The translations under genes and the position numbers were made by a program. Below are positions 1-6,025 of a stretch of DNA of 12,035 bases, in pieces. Source of the DNA: Porogramme epimiltina (lineage: Eukaryota > Basidiomycota > Agaricomycetes > Polyporales > Polyporaceae); assembly GCA_900155495.1 (NCBI GenBank), contig FTLJ01001633.1:1-12035 (forward strand), in the 5' to 3' direction. The notes below the pieces were generated by a model. The model did not search any database. It had not been told where the DNA came from and saw nothing but the letters and a program-made list of their open reading frames with translations. Positions within the stretch are counted from its first letter, which is position 1. Each line of letters opens with the position of its first letter.

Positions 1-60
1 GCAATGGCTGGGGCCCGATAGCACTGTATAGCAATGGCTGGGGCACGATAACACTGTGTT
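1..60. repeat. Two tandem copies of a 30-nt repeat
   Basis: Positions 1-30 and 31-60 match at 26 of 30 positions. Both copies begin GCAATGGCTGGGGC and continue with CGATA and CACTGT. The array starts at the window edge, so more copies may lie to the left. No coding frame is evident in it. From 61 to about 430 I see no convincing gene or other structure. Confidence 0.7.
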
Positions 61-488
61 GTATCACTGGGCACGGGGGATGGCTATGTAGTGGTACGTG
101 GCCGTGGGCCCACCTTTGTTGTGTCGCATCGCGGATGGCCAGGCTTTAGAGCTTGCAGTGGCGTTACTGTTTAGTACTAGTGGTGTTATGGGGTGGATTT
201 TCATGCACGCAATCACAGGGACGCATCAAAAGAGAATATAGTATTTTGTTGAAACCGCACACTGTTACTAGTTGATTATTGCGTCGCTCCCACTGCTGCG
301 TCTACCGTACACCACTCTGGTAATGACCGCACTGTGGCATTCGCTGCTGTGGCACTTGCACTCCCACAGTGCATGCCCGGGCTTGCAGTCGGTCGTACAC
401 CTGGAACGTGTGCACCAAAATGTCACGATCGCAGGCCGCCCTCGGAGGGGATGCGGAGGCCAGCGCCGCCGTGCGCGCCGACGACGGC

Positions 489-1400
489 TCACGCTCGCGC
501 GGAGGCTGCCTCCGCTGGGCTCTGGCGCCGCGGGGGCGGATGCGGGGGCGGGGCCGTTCTCGTTCGCGGCGGCTGGTCGCGCTTCCACCCCTCGCGGTCG
601 CGCGGTTCGCGTGGTCCGGGATCCCGATCCCGGTCACCCTCGCGTTCGCGCGCATCGGATGGCTTGCGTGCGCCGTCGCCCGAGGTCATCGCGCGCGGCG
701 CTGAGGGCGTCGACGGCAGGAGGGTCTTCGCAGAGGTGGGGCCCTCCGGGACGCGCTTGTCGCCGAGCTGCGGCGCTTGTGAGCGGAGGGGCCGGCGAGG
801 TCGAGTGGGCGCAGAGACGTACCTTGGTGCCCATCGAGAGGCCCTCGCCGTCGCCGTCGGCCGCGTCGCTGTCCTTCCTGCAGTGGTCCGAGTCGCGCGC
901 GCCGCGCTCCAGTGGTCCTTGTCCGCCCCGCGGCGCGGCCGCTCGTCGTGGTGGCCGTCGTTGCGGGAGGAGCGGCCGTGCAAAAGGGGGTCGCGGAGGA
1001 ATGCGACGCACTCCTCAATGTGCAGATGCGAGCCGGGTGGACGCATCCAAGAATGTTGCACCGAGAAAGGGTGTCACCGCGGAATGCACGTTCTCCCAGT
1101 ACGAGTCGTCCTTGTGGTGGCTGGAACGAAGCGCGATCAGATACGAGACGCGTAACATTTCGACGAGACCGCACCCTGCAGGGCGAGGTGCAGTCCAGAA
1201 TGGGAGAGTGGACGCCGTGTCGTACGGACCGGCGTTAGTCGACGAGAGCTCGGTGGGCGATATGAGTGTCCAAGGTTGGCCGATGACCCCCGCCTCGCGG
1301 CTGGGTGAGCCGCAAGGTGTGCGGTAGGGCTGCCTGCCAGCGCCAGTGCAGCAGGTCGTTGCTAGCGAACACGTAGGCCAACTCGCGTAGCTAGTCGGGC
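489..1400 (-). pseudogene. Decayed minus-strand gene with Arg/Asp/Glu-rich C-terminal region
   Basis: Several minus-strand stretches look coding but lie in different frames. Near 1395-1300 one reads ELAYVFASNDLLHWRWQ. Near 1145-1090 another reads YLIALRSSHHKDDSYWENVH and then meets a stop. From about 1030 a third contains IEECVAFLRDPLL. The clearest part is a spliced segment: an exon ending at 823 with LSMGTK, a 55-nt intron (822-768, GTACGT donor, CTCAC branch-like site, CGCAG acceptor), and an exon from 767 that continues in phase to GDKRVPEGPTSAKTLLPSTP and then a tract rich in RE, RD and DR pairs ending at a stop near 489. A neighbouring frame (about 590-490) holds a likely continuation, AAANENGPAPASAPA and SGGSLR, so another frameshift is probable. 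I do not recognise the family with confidence. Charged tails of this type occur in RNA-processing scaffolds such as THO2, which is only a guess. Confidence 0.45.
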
Positions 1401-1489
1401 TTCAGCTTTGAGGAACGGCGGAGGGGGTGCAACCGACGAGCCCTGGGCGTAAGGGAAACGAAGCGGAGGGAGGTGAGCGGGGTAGGGCC

Positions 1490-2242
1490 GTTGGCAGAAC
1501 TACATTGAGCGCGGAGTCCGGCGTGACGGGGTCCAGAATCCCATCCACAAAATCCTGAGCGCGCTCGCGGCGGACGTCCCGCGCTCGCTCGGCGCGACAT
1601 TTGGAGCGTGGGAGGGCGCGGCGCGCGCGTTCATGACGACGGACACGTTCCCGAAGCTGCGGGCGCGCACGTTCGCGCTCGGCGGGCGCGAGTACCGGAT
1701 GGCGGGTATGGACAAGGGCGCGGGGATGATCCACCCGGAAATGGGCCCCGCGGCGCCGGCGCCGGCGGGGGGCGCGGGGGGCCAGCTGCACGCGACGCTG
1801 CGGGGGTGCATCCTGACGTACGCCCCAGTGTCGCCGCGCGGCCTGCAGTCTGCGCTCACGTATGCTGTGGACCGGAACTTCAACTCGATCAGCGTGGACG
1901 GGGACATGTCGACGAACGACACGATCATTGTGATGGCAAACGGTGCGGCGAGCGCGAAAGTCGAGCCTGACTTCGACGAGGAGCGCGACCCGGAGGCACA
2001 CGAAGTCTTCAAGCGGGAGCTGACGAGCTTCGCGGCGGACCTCTCGCAGCTCGTCGTCCGGGACGGGGAGGGTGCGCCGACACACAAGGATGCGCATGCG
2101 GTCGCTTCGAGGATATGGACCTCAGCTCTGGTGAAGACAGCGCTGTACGGAGAGGACGCGAGGTAAGAACTCGGGGTCGTGGACAACTGCAAGCTTGCTC
2201 ACGCTCTTTGTTGTTTAGCTGGGGTCGCATTCTTGCCGCCCC
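1490..2242 (+). pseudogene. ArgJ/Arg7 (ornithine acetyltransferase) pseudogene fragment
   Basis: ArgJ family enzymes transfer acetyl from N-acetylornithine to glutamate in the mitochondrial arginine pathway and self-cleave at a conserved Ala-Thr. The plus-strand reading is unmistakable: AFMTTDTFPKLRARTF, GMIHPEMG, HATL (the self-cleavage Ala-Thr), LQSALTYAVDRNFNSISVDG and DMSTNDTIIV, then DAHAVASRI and TSALVKTALYGEDA. A 56-nt intron (2163-2218, GTAAGA donor, TTTAG acceptor) leads to WGRILAA, after which homology stops and the frame closes at about 2255. Damage is visible. Near 1530-1545 the frame must shift to join SGVTGSRIP to IHKIL. About 11 residues normally found between GEGA and the DAH segment, including the conserved TKFV stretch, are absent. 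The N-terminal half and the last third of the enzyme are missing. Substitutions include TYAPVS where TDAPVS is usual. The functional gene presumably lies elsewhere in the genome. Confidence 0.88.
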
Positions 2243-2444
2243 AGCCCTCTCCAAGCACGTCTAAGCGAGGAACCCTCTTCAGCTTCCTCTTTGGCACTGG
2301 GGAAACACGAAGCTACACACCATTCAAAGGATCAACGAGAGCTTCCCAAGCCTCAAATAGACTAGGAAGACAAGGGGTAAGTCAGCCTGCTGGCGTAACG
2401 GACGTAGGACGTCACCCGCCCCGCCATGCCGTAAGACCGTCGCA
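2243..2444. other. Spacer without recognisable gene
   Basis: This stretch follows the last ArgJ homology and leads into the tandem repeats. Short open frames on both strands show no motif or codon bias that I would trust. The part from about 2380 shares loosely with the inter-core segments of the repeat array that follows. Confidence 0.4.
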
Positions 2445-3014
2445 CACTTATACAGCCACGAGTGACCAAGTCAGCTGCGACGGCAATACTGCACTGCGAG
2501 GCACGAGCAGGGCGTAAACTAAACCACTTACCAAGGTAGGCAACTAAGTTAAAGCGGTGGTCCCACAGACGCCGAAGAAGCTGATAGTAAGGCACGAGCA
2601 AACGAGTGAGCGAAGCTAAGGCGAAGTGGTGAGGGCTTGCGTCGCCGCCCGACCCACCCCGCAGCCCCACCGCCGCCCACTTATACAGCCACGAGTGACT
2701 CAGCCAGCGGCGACAGTGATGCAGCACGGCGAGGCACGAGCAGCGCGCAAACTAGTATATCACTTACCAGCGTACTACTAGACGGCAAGCAACAAATAAG
2801 CCTTCAAAAGACGGAAAATCACTACTAAGAGCGGTGGTCAGGCGACAAGTGAGCCAAGCCCAAGGGAGATGGGCCCGGACCCGTGCTACGCGGCACCTGC
2901 CCCACCCCGCTGCACCACCGTCGCCCACTTATAGTGCCATGAGTGGCTCAGCCAGCAGCGACGATGATGCAACGTTGCGATGCACGATTAGTGTATAAAC
3001 TGAACAACTGACCA
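2445..3014. repeat. Three diverged tandem copies of a ~90-nt core
   Basis: Core copies lie at 2445-2536, 2678-2770 and 2926-3014, spaced 233 and 248 nt apart. Each begins CACTTATA, followed by a CCACGAGTGAC-like stretch, CAGC, GCGAC, a GAGGCACGAGCAG-like stretch and GTAAACT-like sequence, and ends CACTTACCA or a variant. Each is preceded by a C-rich tract with CCACCCCGC (ACCCGCCCCGCC in the first). The spacer between cores shares AGCGGTGGTC at about 2553 and 2830. Copy 3 is the most diverged. On the minus strand each core presents TATAAG shortly after a GTGGCTG-like stretch. Open frames across the array on the minus strand look like by-products of GC content. The unit could be a satellite or the remains of a nested element. 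Confidence 0.75.
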
Positions 3015-3050
3015 GGGGGCGAGCAGCTTTCAAGCTGTATGGGCACGGTT

Positions 3051-3152
3051 AGGTGCTGGACCGCAGACGGTGGTGGGTTGTTAAGGCTACGTGTCGGTGC
3101 CGCGCAGCCTTAAATCCACTGGGCGCTTGAGGGGTCTGGGCGCCCAACACCT
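3051..3152. other. Nested inverted repeats, possible three-way folded structure
   Basis: Three pairings are nested in about 100 nt. AGGTGCTGG (3051-3059) faces CCAACACCT (3144-3152) with one mismatch. TTAAGGCT (3081-3088) faces AGCCTTAA (3106-3113) perfectly. TGGGCGC (3120-3126) faces GCGCCCA (3140-3146) perfectly, though its last bases overlap the outer helix. Just upstream, CAGCTT-TC-AAGCTG forms a small perfect palindrome. It does not match a tRNA: there is no T-loop or anticodon-arm geometry. It could be a structured RNA or simply the termini of a degenerate element. Confidence 0.35.
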
Positions 3153-3452
3153 GGCTCCCAGAGAAGGCTATATGGGGGGGTATTTCAGCTCTGTGGAAGC
3201 ATAAGTAACCAAATGACCTGCTTAGACCTTCTACTAGCTCAGTTGCAGTGGGAGCCAAGGTTGAATTTGCGCTCATCACCCCACAAGACCCCGCGGCCCA
3301 ATGGGCGCTTCCGGATTGATGGCTGCCCATCACCCTCGCTCTCCCGTTCAGCCCCCCACCCCTATCATCTGGCGTCCTCCAAGAACTCCCCTTTCACTCT
3401 CATTTGCATTATTCCTTCAAATACACAATTTTTCTGCCCTAATGCCTCCAGG

Positions 3453-3698
3453 ATGACTCCTGACACACTCAGTCAGGCTCTCCAGGTTGCACATGGAATC
3501 AACCTCCTCAAGTCCCTCATCCTCCGCGTTCAGGCATCCCAACAAATGCGCTATGACGTCCAGGGCTCATATTAGGCTCACCATATATTTCCTGGGTGGC
3601 TTCCCAGCACCCTCGGTGACGCCTGACTCTCTCAGCCATACTCTCCAGGAAGCACACGGGCTCATGTTCCTCAAATACCCCAACCTCGACACTCAGGC
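3453..3698 (+). repeat. Diverged 163-nt-period duplication that reads as a protein repeat
   Basis: Positions 3453-3535 and 3616-3698 align over 83 nt without gaps at about 72% identity. Translated on the plus strand, the first gives TPDTLSQALQVAHG followed by INLLK. The second gives TPDSLSHTLQEAHG followed by LMFLK. Because the period is 163 nt, the two copies are in different frames, so either an intron, an indel or a purely DNA-level duplication separates them. I do not recognise the motif. The surrounding 3330-4100 sequence is less GC-rich than the rest of the window and shows no gene structure I can defend, so this is probably a relic. Confidence 0.5.
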
Positions 3699-3699
3699 G

Positions 3700-4604
3700 C
3701 GAGGGCCAATGCACTAGGTCACCTGGCCTTCGAATTGTGGCCTTTCTGCAACATCTGGGTGAGTGGTGGTTTATTGCTGGTGTCATTGCAACCCACAGGG
3801 TGATGTTGGATCAGGTGCATTCAAGGCCACTACCTCCGGGTGCTGATGGGACGATGATAGCACGGGAGCGTTGCAGAATGGCCTGACATCTCTTGGGACA
3901 GTGATGAAGACTGACCCAGAGGGTGTCCAGAGAGGTGCGTACACTTGTGGTGTCAAGTCTTATGGCTTCGGATGCTGACGCTGATACAACCTCCTGTGGC
4001 AGATGCTCGCGTTTCTAGCACTTATACTTCATGTACAGAGTGAGCCATTAAGCTCATGTAACTTGTGATGATTTTTTACTCATTTTTACTCGCAGGAGTG
4101 GAGAGGATGCTGCCCTGTAACGCTCCCTAACCTCCAGAAATTGAGCATCTTCCAAGGGTTCCTGCTGGGCGCCTACGCCGATTGCGTATTACCCACGGGA
4201 ATAGATCGAGCATGCGCCAGGCCCCTCCTGACGTGGGGCCCCAGCGAGCCCTACTTGTACCACTGGGTCCCCGTCTTGCCTTCGGTCGTCTCAAACCGGC
4301 GCATGAACAACTGTGTGCGGGGATCTCGTGCCGCTGACCTGCCTGTGAGTTGACGTAGGTGGTGGAATGGGTGCCCCAAACACTAGCCACCACCCGCTTG
4401 CGGCGTCAACGCTTCCCTCTGGGGCTCTACGCGCGCCATCACCCTGCTGCGGGCGCATAACTGTGTCCCTCGTGGGCATTGCTCTCGCTCTCGCCGAACC
4501 TGCTGTCATTTCAGCCCTGGCGAGGAGGCAACGAAGCACCAGGAGGCGATGAGGCGCCAGTGCGTCGCGCAAAGGATGCAGATCCTCAGGCGCGTGCCGC
4601 TCGT
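3700..4604. other. Long stretch without a convincing gene
   Basis: I see no recognisable gene here. A plus-strand open frame at about 4141-4353 (containing GAYADCVLPTGID and EPYLYHWVP) has a natural-looking composition but no ATG at its beginning, no splice context that extends it and no family I know. The lower-GC piece 4020-4100 includes TTTTTACTCATTTTTACTC, which could be an intron 3' end with CTCAC-like and CAG signals. Confidence 0.3.
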
Positions 4605-4695
4605 GCGCTTCGCGTTACCGTTATCCTTCGCGTTACATCGTGCGCCCTAAACCGGCGCAAGATGTAACGAGAAGCATAACGGTAACGCGAAGCGC
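4605..4695. repeat. Near-perfect 42-bp inverted repeat with 7-nt loop
   Basis: The arms 4605-4646 and 4654-4695 pair over 42 positions with no gaps and three mismatches. The loop is CTAAACC. The outermost 20 bp are perfect and contain GCGCTTCGCGTTACCGTTAT. The arms are themselves built from repeated CGTTAC/CGTTAT and CTTCGCGTTAC motifs. A CACGTG palindrome follows at 4701-4706. The hairpin lies about 140 nt before the start codon of the 165-residue gene, so it could be a small inverted-repeat element or a promoter or transcript structure. It is too ordered to be chance. Confidence 0.9.
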
Positions 4696-4700
4696 GGAAG

Positions 4701-4834
4701 CACGTGAGGGGGGACGCTGCGGTCGCTTTCGCGTCCCCGCCCACATCTCGCGCTCCCAGCCCTCCTCGTTTTCGTCCCCTCCCTCATTGCACTCTCAATC
4801 GATCTCGACATCAACCTCTATCTTTCTCATCACC
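4701..4834 (+). promoter_or_regulatory. CT-rich leader and likely promoter of the 165-residue gene
   Basis: This stretch before the ATG at 4835 begins with a CACGTG E-box-like palindrome and becomes strongly pyrimidine-rich (CCCTCCTCGTTTTCGTCCCC, then CTCATTGCACTCTC). CT-rich tracts near transcription starts are common in filamentous fungi. The start has the context CACCATGCC, a good eukaryotic initiation context. No TATA box is evident. Confidence 0.5.
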
Positions 4835-5386
4835 ATGCCTTTCGTCAAATCCGGGCTTAAGCGCCTCGCTGCTGCCCTTCGCGCGATGGGCCGGTGTGGC
4901 ACCATCTGTATCCCAAGTACGCCCTCCCCGCCCTCATTGTGTGGTGTATGAACGAGCCCCCACCCCCCAGATGCCTCCACGCTGGAGGCATCTGTCTCCA
5001 ACGACCCCCCCGCGGCTCCCGCCGCCTCCAACACTGAGCACGAGGGGCCGCCCGGCCCCATATCCGGAGCCGCCTCCCCCATTCAGGCCCCCATGCTCGC
5101 TCCCGCCCCCCTTCGCGCGAGTGAGGCCGTCCCGGCCCCTACGGCGGGGCCCAGCACGTTGCCCCCCATCGGCCAGGGCGCCCAGCGCAACGCGCCTTTG
5201 GCCCCGCTCCCGGCAGGGGACGACACCGACTCCCTCGGGTCGTCCCCGGACTACTACACGAGTCAGTCCTTGGGGTCGTCGCTGTTCGGCGCCTCTCAAC
5301 CCTCCGCGGCCAACACCGCGCTCGGCTCGTCCTCTGCGCATGTGGGGGGCAGCTTCGAGGTGGTTGAACGCCCGAAGCTCAAGTGA
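4835..5386 (+). CDS. Two-exon gene for a 165-residue low-complexity protein, function unknown
   Basis: Exons are 4835-4916 and 4971-5386. The intron (4917-4970, 54 nt) has a GTACGC donor, a TGAAC branch-like site and a CCCCCCAG acceptor, and it joins the frames exactly. The product begins with a basic, possibly amphipathic segment (MPFVKSGLKRLAAALRAMG, residues 1-19). A Pro/Ala-rich middle (about 30-110) follows, then a Ser/Gly-rich region with three LGSS copies at residues 116, 128 and 145, ending in FEVVERPKLK. The start is chosen for its CACCATG context. The second exon has strong third-position GC. The N-terminus could act as a targeting or membrane-associating helix, which is inference. 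I recognise no family. If the intron is retained, translation stops after 38 residues. An AATAAA lies 176 nt beyond the stop. Confidence 0.72.
4968..4994 (+). promoter_or_regulatory. Perfect 12-bp hairpin covering a 3' splice site
   Basis: CAGATGCCTCCA and TGGAGGCATCTG are exact reverse complements separated by CGC. The first three bases, CAG, are the 3' splice site of the intron in the 165-residue gene. In the transcript the acceptor would therefore sit at the base of a strong stem, which could slow splicing or favour intron retention. The pairing is seen directly; the effect is inferred. Confidence 0.6.
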
Positions 5387-5561
5387 AGGAGAACGCCATT
5401 CGAAGCAAAGGCGGCAGCGAGCGATGGCGGGCGGACGGCGACAGGCGGACAGACGGGCAGAGACGCGCGAACAAGGGCGAGGAGGTGGCTTGCACGGGGT
5501 GGTAGAGGAGGCACAGATTTTGTTCGGTATCGATTCGTTTCTGGCTCGGGGTATCACAATG

Positions 5562-5567
5562 AATAAA
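5562..5567 (+). terminator. Polyadenylation signal AATAAA
   Basis: AATAAA at 5562-5567 is followed at once by ATGTAAATG, which includes a TGTAAAT motif like fungal efficiency or PUF-type elements. It lies 176 nt after the stop of the 165-residue gene, a reasonable 3' UTR length. Confidence 0.55.
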
Positions 5568-5729
5568 ATGTAAATGTTGACACGATCTACAATGGTACAT
5601 GTGGTATGGACACTCGACCCTCCCAATAGCTCGACCCATTTGGCGGCGCCGGCGGCGCCGGCCCGTCATGATAGCGTCTGCCCCACAGCAGGCATGCTTC
5701 GCCCGTCCCTGCCACGTGTACTGCAATGG

Positions 5730-5935
5730 GCGAAATGCGGTGCCGTGAAGCCACTCAAATGCCCGAACGGCAACGACATCTACACCCGGTCGAGCCGCCC
5801 CCTCCAGGGCGTCGACGGTGAGCCTTCCTGCGCTGCGTCGAGGGATATGTCGCGCGCGCGTTCTTCAGCACGACGTTCGCGCACCTCTTCTTCCAGAGCA
5901 GCCGCGAGCTCACACCACCGGTATGGAAGGGGCGG
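5730..5935 (+). pseudogene. Unassigned coding-like scraps
   Basis: Two adjacent plus-strand stretches have coding-like composition in different frames. One, about 5733-5817, includes AVKPLKCPNGNDIYTRSS and PLQGVDG. The other, about 5822-5935, includes LRCVEGYVARAFFSTTFAHL and ELTPPVWKGRK, with third positions almost all G or C. A GTGAGC at 5818 sits between them but no matching acceptor joins the two, so a frameshift seems likelier. The minus strand of the same DNA also has an open frame with high third-position GC (SRLLWKKRCANVVLKNA), so even the strand is not certain. There is no start codon or complete gene model, and I recognise no family. Confidence 0.35.
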
Positions 5936-5999
5936 AAACCTGGTCCCCAAAGTCGGCGATCTCGACGTCGATTTGATGAGCGAGGCAGGGATCACGTAG

Positions 6000-6024
6000 C
6001 ATGCTCTTGGGCGATGAGAGCATG
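6000..6024. repeat. 8-bp perfect palindromic stem just after the transposase stop
   Basis: CATGCTCT (6000-6007) and AGAGCATG (6017-6024) are exact reverse complements around a 9-nt loop. On the transposase strand this falls immediately downstream of the modelled stop codon at 6028-6026. It may be a 3' UTR structure or part of the element's end. The octamer GAGAGCAT here (6016-6023) also occurs inverted as ATGCTCTC at 11639-11646. Confidence 0.45.
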
Positions 6025-6025
6025 G

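Noticed and set aside
272..1327. A 351-codon plus-strand open frame
   Set aside because: Its composition is Arg/Ser/Pro-rich nonsense typical of the antisense of a GC-rich gene, and the minus strand carries a real splice junction and recognisable protein segments in the same DNA.
1402..2192. Two long minus-strand open frames over the ArgJ fragment
   Set aside because: They are antisense to clear ArgJ homology on the plus strand and show no motif of their own.
2362..2727. Minus-strand open frame of 121 codons across the tandem repeat
   Set aside because: It spans repeat cores in shifting frames, has no start context or splice signals, and its translation does not recur consistently between copies.
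3051..3152. Possible tRNA gene
   Set aside because: There is no T-loop consensus, no anticodon stem-loop of correct geometry and the helix lengths do not fit.
4127..4572. Overlapping short frames on both strands
   Set aside because: None has a good start, codon bias or known motif. The plus frame at 4141-4353 looks the most natural but remains unsupported.
4704..5573. A 289-codon plus-strand open frame and a 230-codon minus-strand frame over the small gene
   Set aside because: Both are Pro/Arg-rich shadows; the spliced 4835-5386 frame has the better start context, intron and third-position bias.
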